Shown piece after piece: positions 52,414-63,152 of a stretch of 64,000 nt of DNA. The first letter of the stretch is position 1, and each line of letters begins with the position of its first letter. The stretch is from Isoetes taiwanensis (Eukaryota; Streptophyta; Lycopodiopsida; Isoetales; Isoetaceae). The notes under the pieces were generated by a model. The model was not told where the DNA came from. It worked only from the letters and a program-made list of their open reading frames with translations, and did not search any database. The position numbers and the translations under genes were made by a program. The stretch spans positions 6,974,618-7,038,617 of the forward strand of contig JAJEKV010000056.1 of assembly GCA_021234155.1 (NCBI GenBank), in the 5' to 3' direction.

Positions 52414-53980
52414 TGTGACGTTCCAGCACAGTATACGGTCCCAGGACGTATACTATACTGCCTCGTCACGCGTACACGCCACTCCAACTGACGTGTACGC
52501 CGACGTGTAGCCAGGTGGGTAGCCCCTAGGGGGCAACTTGCTAGGAATGTGCATTTATTATTAATGTGCACATTTATCAATGTGCACATTAATGTGGGCA
52601 CACCTTTCCATTGGGCACATTTTGCCACCTAGCCATTAAAGGCAAGTGGGGCCATTCCCAATTATCCCACATGCCTAAAGGGGAAAATTGGAAACCCTAG
52701 CTTACCCCCTTGTCTATTTAGAAGGGAAACCCTAACTTGCCCATTTCTCGTTTCTAGGGTTTCAGAGCTCTGTTTTGGCTTCTCAAGAGCCAAAACCGCC
52801 TCCCAGACTCTGTCTGAGAGAATTGCACCATTAGTTTCCCTTGATTCGAGCAGTTCAGCAGGATGGTCGAACTCAGGTCAGGAGGAGCAACTCAAGGATC
52901 AGGTATTTAGGCAATTTAATAGCTTAAACCATATTTTAGTCATAAAATCAGTAGGTTTAGCCTATTAAATTGCCCATAGCAGCCCTCTAGATCTCTAGAT
53001 ACCAGACTCTAACTAAAGAACCTAACTCTATGATATAGATTAGATCTAGTTCTTTAGTTCTTCTGTGATATATATAGATGATGTATCTCTATGAGCTCCT
53101 TGTATTGGGAAGGGGGGTAGAGACCTAAAGCTTGGTAGTAGATGCTCCTAGATTAGCCTCTCTAGCACACTATAGATTCGGCCTGTGTACAAGAATCACA
53201 CCAGGTTGTGGGTGAAGGGGCCAGAGGCTAAGAAGGAGGTTCATGTTCTGACTCTTGAACGATCCCTCTGGTGTGTAAGGCCTACCAGGAATCATTGTGA
53301 CTAGGTCTAATGGCTTACCACTGAGTGCGGGTAAGGCATGGACTCGACACCCGTGAAGTGGTGTACATTTTCCAGTGGGTTCAGTCGAATACGGGCAGTG
53401 GCCCTCTAGTCACCTTGAGTCGGCATGTAGATCTCTGGAGGGAGTGATCCCTTCCTGCCCCATCGGAACTGGGAGGATGAAACCCAGGAATAGCCCCTTT
53501 GGCTATGCATCCGGCGGGCTACAGTCAGGTCCCGACACTTTTCAGCCTACTCTGCAAAGTGTGCACAGGAGGGGCGGATGGAGTGGACAACCCTATGCCA
53601 TGTTCATATGCCAGCCAAATCCATTGCCACGAATTCTGTCTGCAATGAACTCTGGAGACCCAAGCCGTCAGTCATCCCTTCGAGTCTGAGCCTTGGGTAG
53701 GACCCCTATGTATGATGCTGATCATTGTCTATGCAGATGTTGATGCACCACCCTTCGAGGTGGATATGTGATTATGTTGTATACTGACATGTATGTTACG
53801 CTTCCACAGCTAGGTAGGCCCTGAGGGAGACGGGGTAAAATGACCCCTTCACTCTTCCCACTGGGACTCGTTACGGGTGCAGTGATTGTGGAGGGCCCTG
53901 TATCAGTAGGGAGCTGGTATGGGGAATGAACTCCTGTTTGTATACGGTGAGTGCACCGTATACCAGTAGGGGACGTCACA
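52414..53980 (+). repeat. 3' LTR of element A
   Basis: 1,567 bp, TGTGACGTTCC...GGGGACGTCACA. Related to but clearly diverged from the element B LTRs. Confidence 0.92.
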
Positions 53981-55089
53981 CCTATAACCTGATGCATCTT
54001 TTGATTTGCCCGAGTTTCTATCTGTGTCTAATGCTTTTGAAGGGGTGTGAGTGTCTTGTCCCCCTAGCTGATCACATTGTACCTCTATATCTACAAAGTA
54101 GGGATGAAGAAGTAAGCTACATATCCCAATTGCATCAAACAAGACTTGGTTACCTTTGAGGGTAGAAAATAAGTCCCTTTTTGGTGTGCTATATGGACTC
54201 ACAAAGTCATTGCCACTAGTACGAACAGTTAAACCTGAATTAGTAAACGGCACCATGCTCTGCAAACCTGGAATTGAATCACAATTGATTGTAACTATGC
54301 TTTGGCATCTCAATATGACAAGGGCGCTCACCTATAAGTGCCTCAGTAGCTTGAAGTTGCTTTTGATCCTCCCTACTCACACCTAAGGCTTGTACCCATG
54401 CTGTAGAAAATTCATGATAGCAATTCTCAATGCAATAGTGATTACAAATCCTGCAAAGTGAACACAAATTTGTCAATGAGAATACAATTATACTAAGCAC
54501 TTCAGGAATTTTGTTATGAAGTACCTCAAGAGGCTGAGCAAATATGGAAGATGGTATTGGTGACTGCATTCAGCAATCAAAGTTGGTAGTGGTTTCTCCA
54601 TCCACTAGAGAATCTTGCCACAGAATGGACAGCCACTACCATAATCTTCAGCCTTATCAAGGTCTGGAAGTAGTGGATCCAAGACAAATAAAGGAAGATG
54701 GTCCTTGCAAGACAGAAACCTCTCTAACCTTGGTTCCAACACTTTCAATGCTGTTGTGTCTGCTTCCCTGGCTGACAGCAGATTAAGCTCCTCGATTTTT
54801 GTCGGCTCAAGGTTTGGTAATAGTTCCTTGAGCTCAGCCTCTGTATCTTGGCATATAGTCCGAATACCGTCTGCACGACTTGGTTTATCCTTAATCATTC
54901 CTTCCCATTTTTTTAAATCTTTATTCATCTTCTCGGTCTGGAACTCAAGGTGCTGAACCTTCATTTGTAGCACCTGCAGGCTTTGATCACAAGTTTGCAA
55001 CCTTGCCTTACACTGAATCACTTCTGACCTTGTAGAGTTGATCCATTCTCCCAGTGTCCTGTTGAATTCAACTGGAAAGTAATGCAAGG

Positions 55090-55600
55090 TTAGTACCACA
55101 TGACACAACAGGCACCACTTTACACACCACAAATTCCATCATGACAAACTGCACCACAAATGGCGTCATAGGCACCACATGTGGTGTGGCATGTGGCACC
55201 ACATATGGCACCACAATGCACCCAAAGCACCACATATGGCAGACATCCATTACTTCGCACCACAAACGCCGTCAAAGACACCACATGTGGTGCAAAATGT
55301 GGAACCATAGTGGTGCCACATTCGACATTACATGTGGCACCACAATGCACAGAAAGCACCACATCCGGCAGGCATCCACCACCCCCACATGTGGCACCTA
55401 GCATGGTGCAATATTTAGCGCAGCAGTTGGCACCACATATGGCAGACAATCCACCATTCACAAGTATCACCATATCTAACATCACATATGACACTAAGTA
55501 TAGAAACATATGGAAGCCAATTCACTATTCAGATAAGGTACCACGTTTGGTACTATATGTGACACTACATATGCTATAAACTATATTATTAACATATAAT
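55090..55600 (+). repeat. Degenerate GCACCACAT repeat tract in an intron
   Basis: About 500 bp of loosely periodic GGCACCACATATGGCACC-type sequence with many ACCACATGTGGT-like palindromes. It lies within the large intron of the host gene. The Cys-rich open frames here come from the repeat and are not genes. Confidence 0.8.
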
Positions 55601-55767
55601 TGGCACCATATGACTGCCCTGTAACACATTTGGAGCTACATACTACTGCGAACTGAAATTATCCACCACAACTCGAAACTAGCAGCACAAATTTCCTACA
55701 CATATCTTACAACACACCCAAATGAAGAAGAAGTGGTGTATCTGATTGTTCAAGCTTGCTAGACCTC

Positions 55768-55775
55768 TCTGGAAA
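55768..55775 (+). repeat. Target duplication of MITE F (left)
   Basis: TCTGGAAA, exactly repeated at 59966-59973. Confidence 0.85.
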
Positions 55776-56007
55776 CCCGGGGGATTCACCTCTATTATAG
55801 GTATATATGCCATGTGCGTTCCTTAGGTTACCAAAAAACCCATTATATACGACAGTTCCATATGAAAAACCCTTTGTATACGACTACATTATTTGTAAAA
55901 AAATGCAGCCCGTATCGTATAATTACTTGCCCAAAACACTTTTACTTGACAACCCCTTCCATACATATACGATATCTCTATTATTTTTTATATATATACT
56001 ATATACT

Positions 56008-56430
56008 AGAAAAAGTGCCCAGCGTTGCTGGGCTTTTCGTTGGGATTAAATTTCATGGTTTATAGCATGTAGTTGGACATTTCGTTGGGATTAAATTTAG
56101 AAAAAGTGCCCAGCGTTGCTGGGCTTTTCGTTGGGATTAAATTTCATGGTTTATAGCATGTAGTTGGACATTTCGTTGGGATTAAATTTCATGGTTTATA
56201 GCATGTAGTTGGACATATATGGCCGTTCCTTAGTTCTGGGAAGGATTTGTTGACGCGTTTGCTATTTGTCTACAAATATCTCCCATGTTGATATGTCCAG
56301 GAAATTCAATAGGGCCAGATTTGTATCTCCCATGTTGATATGTCCAGGAAATTCAATAGGGCCAGATTTGTTGATGCGTTTGCTATTTGTCTACAAATAT
56401 CTTCCATGTTGATATGTCTAGGGAGGGTCT
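56008..56430 (-). repeat. Duplicated Helitron 3' ends and tandem repeats
   Basis: The terminal hairpin with its flank occurs twice (56009 and 56098 onwards). A ~35-bp unit (TTTCGTTGGGATTAAATT) recurs three to four times, and a further ~100-bp tandem duplication covers about 56255-56415 (CTCCCATGTTGATATGTCC). Confidence 0.85.
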
Positions 56431-57476
56431 GTAAATGGCTTTTTTGCCAAGCTCAATGGAACCATGCAAGATAACCAATGCTTCGAAGAAGATATACCTT
56501 ATTATTGTTTGGTTCACAAATATTGTATACATGTTTGGTTCACAAATATTGTATACATGATTGCTCCCTTATTGTTGTTTGGTTCACAAATATTGTATAC
56601 ATGTTTGCAAAGATGAGCGAAGCAATGCCAAGCATCAATTGTATGTCTATATTATATGTCTGTCTACACTATAATGTATTTGCCATTGGTCTGAGAGGAA
56701 AATGCAAATGCGTAACATTCTCTTTTGTCTACTTATTTAAACTATAGATATTCCTCATCCCGGGTTAATCTCATTAATTTTTTTTTTTTTTTTTAAGTTT
56801 GGAATTGAGACATTTGCAATCACCTACTAAATGAAACAAAGAATAATAAAATGTCCAAGCCTAGTAGAGATCTTGTTGTGATTGTGGAATGAACACCCAG
56901 ATTTATACTATATATTAACACAAGCAATATCAATCTGGATATTCCAACAAATGCAATGATTTGAAATCCGGAATGAACACACGCCTTTGATTATACTATT
57001 TTAAGAAATCACATTTCTATGGCAAATCTTGATGGAACATTTTGAGAGCATCTTTTAAAATTTCACATCTCTCGATACATGCACATGTAACTAAGGTCGC
57101 CACATATATATATCCCGTAGCTTGTAGCATGGAGCGGATCGTTCCTAGATGTCTTCGGCTTTCGGAAGGAGAGCCCCATCGACCAAGATGGTGAAGGCAA
57201 TGACCATACAAAATTCTTGCAATTCCAATTGCTTTTATCTCATTGTAATAAGATTGTTGTATCGTGCACAGGGATAGCGTGGTGCAAGGAGAAACCGGAG
57301 AGTCTAGGTGTTCCATCCCATCAATCAAAGGCGGTCGCATAGCCAACTTGATTTTTTGTATCCGTGAAAGTCGACAATTTATTATTAGTATGAACATAAT
57401 GTCTTCACAAGAGCCTCCTTAAAAATCTCAATTGCCAAAAACCAAAGGGAGAAACCCAATGGCTACCTTTTGCGAT
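56431..57476 (-). other. Helitron G body without identified gene
   Basis: Contains a short repeat (TTTGGTTCACAAATATTGTA, three copies near 56510-56605) and a poly-T run (56780-56796). A 126-codon minus-strand frame (57397-57017) is not recognised. Confidence 0.5.
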
Positions 57477-57499
57477 TTACATCAAGCGGAAAAGCGGAC

Positions 57500-58225
57500 T
57501 CACTTTTGTAGCCTTGCCTTTGAGATTTTGGTACCTTCTCGCGACAATATTTCTACTTGAGCGATTATACCTCATTGGCTTTTCACAAGGCGGCATGCGG
57601 CAAGAGCGGAACATAAGAGAAAGTTCTCCAAAGAAGAACTCCACCAGCCACCACCTTTGCCAAAGTTTGTGCATTCCTGCCGGGCATCTCATTATTAGAC
57701 CCCTTCACTCCAAGCAAATCCAAACAAGCTGCTTGAGAAGCAAGTTGTGTGCCACCACCAACTGTGCCAACCTTTGTAAACATTTCATGCATAATGTTAG
57801 CGCCGTAAAGTTGTACACTATCTTCTACGGGGTCTTCTACACATTAGCATACAATAATCATGCAAATTCTTATGTTGATCGCAACCTAACATTACCTCGA
57901 TTGATGGCATAGTAACGAGATATGCAAGTCACGCCCACCATTTATTGCCTCCATAACGGTGATGCGAAGGTGAGCTCTCAATGTTCGGCGAGAAATCTTG
58001 GCCGGTTGCTATAAAAATGGCCGATACAAATATTGGATGCATGTGCATTGAAACCACCAACTTATCTAGCCATATATCGATCCAACAAGATTTTTAGCGT
58101 TGTTCACTCTACAAGAGTCTTTGAAGTCTTCAAAATCTTGGTTACCACCTCTTCCTTTATGATAGCCTCACATACTACTGATTTACCTACCCTCAATTCA
58201 ATTTATTGTTTGTAGGCTTTTATCC
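57500..58225 (-). pseudogene. HMGR: HMG-CoA reductase gene fragment captured in Helitron G
   Basis: HMG-CoA reductase makes mevalonate at the ER. Minus-strand exon one (58225-57897) reads 'GKSVVCEAIIKEEVVTKILK', then 'IFIATGQDFSPNIESS' and 'CITVMEAINGGRDLHIS', ending at ATCGAG before GTAATG. After a retained intron, an exon starting near 57783 reads '[20 protein letters not shown]', 'GVKGSNNEM' and '[14 protein letters not shown]', then degenerate sequence with 'YNRSS'. These are catalytic-domain signatures in correct order. Several frameshifts are present and both ends of the gene are missing. The retained intron shows DNA-level capture. It cannot encode an enzyme. Confidence 0.9.
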
Positions 58226-59717
58226 GCACAAAAGTTGCCTGCAAGAGAAGCATATCCATAAGCACAACCGATAGCTATGCAAGTTTTCCCCGCTTTTAGA
58301 AGAAAAAACACTGCTTTGTTTCGTAAGTGTTGACCCTAAGTTGTATGTACACTTTCTCTTATTTGAGTGCCTTGGTAAATACTCAAGTTTACATTCCACT
58401 CTACAACCAAGAATATAATTTGATTTTAGAAGGTCTTTTTGCAACGTTTAGGTCTAAATGTTTAAAACTCAAAATAAAACTCAAAATAAATTATGCATGG
58501 AAACCATTTTGTCTCGCTCTTGACAAACTCAAAGCCGAAAAGAATTACAGAGATGCTTGATAACTTCCATGTCCTAAATAGATCCCAAGATAGTCCAACA
58601 CATTCGGACACCCTTGGATATTCTTTTCCTTCAAAATGTCCTAACCAAAGCATTTAGTGTGTGAATGACAATTGACTTCCATGGCCCATGGTTAGAACAT
58701 CCGTGATTTTAAAGCTCACGTTTAAAAATTGTACTCCAAGAACTCTCATCATCTTTATTTGGATAGTTGCTTCTCTAGAAATATGTGAAATGCATAAATA
58801 TGAACCAAAGCTAGCATTCAAGAAAGGCCTTCTCCAGAATTCTCTCTTAAGCCATATCAAACTCTCGGGTTCTCTATATTTGAAGCATTAGGCTTGATGA
58901 AGAATGGAAAAACACGAGAATACGAACTCTGCCGAAACGACTTCAGATATATGAAGCCCCTTCTCTTTCATTTGAATACCCTCCATTTCCAGAAGTAATT
59001 TCAACTCGAAAAAGGCATAGGATAGAAGAAAATAAGGCACGAGGGGCTTAGAAATGAGGGCTTTGTTCCGCATGAAAATTTTAGACGTGCATTACATCAA
59101 GATGCAAAAGAAAAGAAGCGTAATCGTGCCAAAAGAAGAGTTTAGACTTGAGAAACCCACTTTATAAACATGGCTATGGAATCTAAAGCACGAAGACATG
59201 GCTATGGCTATGGAATCAAGCACGAACGCATTCTTCTTCGTCAAAAGCAAAACCGGTGAATTCAAAAGGGAGATTTGTTAACAATATTTCTCGTGAGTGA
59301 AGAACATAACAGTGCGACTAATTCAAAACCAAGAAAGAAAAAAAGAGGAAGGAAAGGAAGCCCACCAAGGCCAACCGAGAGGATCCGGAGATGGAGTTTT
59401 TTCTTGTCTTTGAAGGCATCAAGGGGGGCGGAAGACTTGCCCATGAACAAGCACTTGGCGCCCTTGCCGGCCTGGTTTCCGGCGACTACCATCGTTGGGA
59501 AATGAAAGGTAGGGCAGAGGGCGCTGGGCCTTCAGTGAAACTGAATCTCATGCTTTAATCTCAACCATTAATTTACATCCAATATCAACGGTAAAGATAT
59601 AAGGGAAAAACTCAAGACGTATTTGGACGGCCCACAACAAAAGTTAAAGAGTCAAACAAAATTAACGGTCAAGATCGCGCACAAACTATCCTAAAATGGC
59701 TTTATTATTATATATAG
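58226..59717 (-). other. Helitron G 5' body, no identified gene
   Basis: Upstream of the HMGR fragment. 58226-58300 may hold further decayed HMGR sequence. The remainder (including a 76-codon frame at 59492-59262 with a hydrophobic stretch) is not recognised. Confidence 0.45.
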
Positions 59718-60613
59718 ATTATCATAGTCATATCATATTATCACAGAATCCCCAACAGTAGAAGCTCACCAAAAATGACGGACCCTTACAGTATGAATAC
59801 GAATCGAACACTGGCTCCATCACACTCCTTTTGGGTATCCGTACGACATTCAAACTATAAAAACCTTATATTTTTCTTACGTATACGGTACCAGAGAGGC
59901 AATAAAAAAACCCATTTGGTGCACTCACATGTTTCATACCCCATAATCTAGGTGAACCCCCCGGGTCTGGAAAATAACAGTTCCAATATTAAATTGCATC
60001 ATATGGTGGTTCCAGAAGAAGAGGGTTGAAAAGTACCTATTTTTTCAGTGATTTTCCCCGAGATTCTTCTTATAGCTTGAGGAGGCTTGAATTGTGGCCT
60101 AGTCATTTCAAGAGAGGAAGCATCATCTGTGGCATTTTGCTCTGCTTCCTCACTATTTGAAATGCTTGCATGCTTCCTCTTACGTTGGGACGGAGAGGCT
60201 TCAGACCCTTTTTCTCTTAACTATTGCCAGAAACTCAACCAGTTTATTTCTTTACCTTTTGTGTGAAGGTAATACGCAACAGCCATAGTCTGTGAGGCCA
60301 TGCCTCCCCAGGCACACGTCTTTTGTGAGATTTTCCTGTAAAGGGACATATATTCATTATACCTCTCCTTGCTCAGATTCTTCAACCTGCAATTTTAAAC
60401 AACAGAGAATCATGGGCATCCCCGAATCTACAATGCAACCCACCTGTAAGTGGATTTCCCTGATACTTTCGGCCCCCAAACAGACTCGATTTCTTTTTGT
60501 GTGGCGTAATGCTTTTCTTGCATGTACATTTCCTTGTAGGTGTATCCCGTGGCATTCAAGTCCGGTATGATCAAAGCCATTTCGTGATCGATCTTCTTGC
60601 CAGAAATAAAAAA

Positions 60614-60840
60614 TGGTCTTGCCGGATTTAGGGAGCGGAATCAGAGTTTTTGTGGGAAAATGAGAACAGGCATCGTGTAATTAAGAAAAGACAAAATTTT
60701 GAATAAGTAATCATGCATGTGTATATTTGAAAAAATAACTGCCTCTCCCACTACAAATTCGGTTTATCCCACCACACTTAGCACCCAAAATTGTGGTGCT
60801 AAAATGCATGTTTTTGTTCCACTACAACATGCTTTCACCC
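60614..60840 (-). other. Intron of the host gene
   Basis: AT-rich sequence between two predicted exons. Nothing else seen. Confidence 0.5.
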
Positions 60841-61099
60841 ATTCACCTTTCTTCTAATTGGCTTTGTCACATATCCACCCCTACAAACCCTCTGTTTCGA
60901 TTTTCTTTGCCTGCTTGTAACAGTGCTTTCCGAAACTTCATCAACAGGAGGATTGAAATCTGAACCCGATGCTGACCTCGAAGTGCTTGCATGAGAGTCC
61001 AATCCTTCTTCCATAGTTTCTTCTTCAACTGGTGCTTTAAGACATCGATCCATTCTGCAGAAAGGGGATACAACATCCTGCACAAAAAATCAGATTATT

Positions 61100-61250
61100 A
61101 ACCAGATTTGTATTACTGCTTGAAGGGATTTGTATTACTGGTTGAAGGATTGCAAAAGTACCTGATTTGTATTACTGGTACAACCTGATACAACTCGATC
61201 AAGTACCTGATTTGTATTACTGGTTGAAGGATTTGTATTACTGGTTGCTG
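61100..61250 (-). repeat. Short tandem repeats at the LINE 3' end
   Basis: GATTTGTATTACTGGTTGAA-type units repeated at about 61108, 61129, 61161, 61207 and 61227, with spacers. Confidence 0.8.
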
Positions 61251-62540
61251 GATGCCCCTGGGTACCGAAAGAACTCCTCAAGGGAGGTAGCACTGATCCC
61301 ATGTATGACTCTTAAGTCTGAATAAGCACGGCAACAAAGTAAGATATGAGCCTCATCCTCCACCACACCGTCACTACACAAGTTACAATGTCTAAGATCA
61401 TGAGCGATGTCTGCCCATCTCCCTACCTCCACACCAAGATGGTGCGAGCTTAACCGGATCCTCGCAATTGCTTGCCTATGCTTCATAGATATGGGTTCAC
61501 TAAGATACTGCGCTGCCTTCAATGTGGGATTCATCTGAGTCCGATAGTACTCTTTCTTCACAGCTGGCGTACTCCATGTCTTAGTGAGAACACTCTTCCG
61601 AACCCATCCCTCAATATCTTCCCCGATTCATCCGCAATTATGAATATCCATCCCCATTTCACCAGCCATCTACTAATATCCGCATACCAACCTTTGTCAC
61701 TACTCTCTGCTGCAGCAATTCCTGGCAAGCTATTCCTGGGCATATCATATAAAACCTTATGCAGATAACGTAAGGTTTTGCAAAGAGCTTCAGCTTCAAG
61801 GGGTATCATCCCGCACTCTCCTAACATCATATCATATGGCGTTTGCATTTTAGTGCCCAGTTCCGTGTGAAAAAATTTCTTTTGTATTTTTTCCACCTTT
61901 TTCCACCCATCATTAGCAAGGCCTGGTCCCCAGGCTTCACAACCATACAGTATAACCGTTTGTACCAATACTTTAAAGAGCATGCGTTTCATTTCAAAGT
62001 TCCAAATGTCAGCATTCACACACCTTCTCTGCATTGCATATAGTGCCTTTAAGCCCGCACTCACTCTATGTTCGACCGCCTGATTCCAATTCGGACTTTT
62101 GTCTATAGTCAAACCAAGATACTTATAGCTTTCAACGACCTCAACTTGCTTACCCTTGTAAAATAGCCGCACATGATCTGTTTTATTCGCTCCAAAAACA
62201 ACAGCCTTAGTCTTTTCCAGATTCACCTGCATACTTTTAGCATCACAAAAACCGGCAAGCACATCCAAATGTCTTTGCATCCCCTGTATGCTCCGAGATA
62301 GCAACACAATATCATCAGCATATAGCAAGAGCATAAGTACATACCCATTCAAGGATGTACCATCCCCTCCATGTGCTCTTATCCACCCCTCCAGCTGATC
62401 TATGAACAATCCAAACAAGGTAGGCGACAAAGGACACCCCTGTTTGACTCCCATATTACTCTCTACTACATCATCACACATTCCAACAAAAGGGAAAGAG
62501 AGTTGCACGAGTACTTTTTTATAAAGAACACTTACCGCAT
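61238..62540 (-). pseudogene. LINE reverse transcriptase, C-terminal part
   Basis: The enzyme copies LINE RNA at nicked target DNA. Seen here: 'GVKQGCPLSPTLFGLFIDQL', catalytic 'LLYADDIVLL' (about 62300), 'VNLEKTKAVVFG', thumb-region 'YKYLGLTIDK', and a C-terminal 'CNLCSDGVVEDEAHILLCC' Cys/His motif typical of plant LINEs. A frame change at about 61560 separates the last 107 codons. The N-terminal edge at 62548 is the MITE insertion point; the frame continues at 63153 when the MITE and one 8-bp duplication are left out. Confidence 0.92.
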
Positions 62541-62548
62541 GCCTAAGC

Positions 62549-63152
62549 CATGGAATAATTTAAGGGCTAAACTTAGCTATTTGGCGATTTTTTAGCACAT
62601 TTCCAAAAAACTTTGGCTAAAGTAAATGGAAAAAATTGGGAAAAAAATAATAATTTTAGTTTAACTTTTTTCGGGACTGCGCCAACGTTGGAGCTCTTTA
62701 GCCAAATGCTAGAAAGTAAGAGAGTGAAATTTTGTACTGTTTAGCTAAACCATAGAAACTTTTGGAATGAATTTCGGGCCAGTTTAGTTAACATCATTCT
62801 AGTTTATATGAAATATATGATTAGTAGTTTAGTTTCTAGCATTATGAATTAATTTGAGTCCTAAACTTTGCTAGTTAGTATTATTTTAAAATGTTTTCAC
62901 AAAGAAAATGACCAAAATAAATGGAATATATTGAAAAAAAGTATAGTAATTTGGCTTAATATTTTCTATTGGCCACACCATAGAAAGTTTTGGGTTGATG
63001 TTTGGGTTAGTTTAGCTAAGTGCTAGAAAGTATGAGAGGAAAAATATGTAGAGTTTAGCTAAACCACAGAAATTTTTGAGATTAATATCGAGCAAGTTTA
63101 GCTAAAGTCATTCTGGCTAATAAGAAATATGCGATCAGTAATTTATTCCCTG
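62549..63152 (+). mobile_element. 604-bp hAT-like MITE in the LINE
   Basis: Flanked by an exact 8-bp duplication GCCTAAGC (62541-62548 and 63153-63160). Ends CATGGAATAATTTA and the complement of CAGGGAATAAATTA form short imperfect inverted repeats. AT-rich inside, with repeated TTTAGCTAAA-like words and no ORF. An 8-bp duplication and CAGGG-type ends fit hAT. Confidence 0.88.

Larger units (their letters stand above)
1..53980 (+). mobile_element. Element A: H3-carrying Ty3 chromovirus, split by a nested array
   Basis: A plus-strand Ty3/gypsy LTR retrotransposon whose 5' LTR lies mostly left of the window. Bases 1-14 match the last 14 bases of its 3' LTR (53967-53980). Order: 5' LTR end, primer-binding site, two hairpins, H3-like gene, two hairpins, ORF-B, gag, protease, RT, RNase H, [7640-50168 foreign array], integrase with chromodomain, polypurine tract, 3' LTR. 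Joining 7639 to 50174 and dropping one copy of the 5-bp duplication restores the integrase reading frame across the break. The gag-protease-RT-RNase H-integrase-chromodomain order is that of chromoviruses; the two genes before gag are not part of the usual plan. RT has two deletions and a duplication, so this copy is dead. Confidence 0.93.
56006..59718 (-). mobile_element. Helitron G, non-autonomous, carrying HMG-CoA reductase exons
   Basis: On the minus strand it starts TCTATATATAATAATAAAG after an A (59718) and ends with hairpin CCCAGCAACGCTGGG (56032-56018), eight bases, CTAG, then T. The 3' hairpin equals that of Helitron E, so the two share a family. No Rep or helicase is visible. The 3.7-kb body holds HMG-CoA reductase exons plus unidentified sequence. 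The 3' end is partly duplicated (56008-56096 and 56097-56215). Confidence 0.88.
55776..59965 (+). mobile_element. MITE F (hAT-like), split by Helitron G
   Basis: Terminal inverted repeats CCCGGGGGATTCACCT (left) and the complement of CCCGGGGGGTTCACCT (right), with similarity extending ~50 bp inwards. An exact 8-bp duplication TCTGGAAA flanks both ends, which fits hAT. Without Helitron G the element is 477 bp (55776-56005 plus 59719-59965), with no coding capacity. It lies in the large intron of the host gene. Confidence 0.83.
53981..61077 (-). pseudogene. Unidentified multi-exon host gene, interrupted by three insertions
   Basis: Exons with GT/AG borders on the minus strand: 61077-60847 ('DVVSPFCRMDRCLKAPVEEE'), about 60598-60444 ('MALIIPDLNATGYTYKEMYM'), 60386-60256 ('LSKERYNEYMSLYRKISQKT'), about 60213-60037 ('RKRKHASISNSEEAEQ'), 55071-54525 (coiled coil, then 'YGSGCPFCGKIL' and 'ECSHQYH'), 54450-54332 ('ICNHYCIENCYHEFSTAWVQ'), 54267 leftwards ('LQSMVPFTNSGLTVRTSGND'). 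Phases agree at the last three joins (G/TT, AG/G, G/GT). Cys/His pairs suggest a metal-binding domain, but I do not recognise the protein. One in-frame TAG lies in the coiled-coil exon. Element A sits in the last exon; a MITE with Helitron G lies in the large intron. A LINE abuts the first exon. More exons probably lie beyond. Confidence 0.6.

Noticed and set aside
53903-54331. Minus-strand ORF running from the host exon into the 3' LTR of element A
   Set aside because: The left part (53903-53980) is LTR sequence; only the host-exon part is meaningful.
55120-55579. Cys-rich or His-rich ORFs on both strands
   Set aside because: Produced by the GCACCACAT repeat; no start context and no family.
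59262-59505. Hydrophobic small ORF as an HMGR membrane segment
   Set aside because: No residue pattern matches the HMGR N-terminal membrane spans, and the position and frame do not support it.
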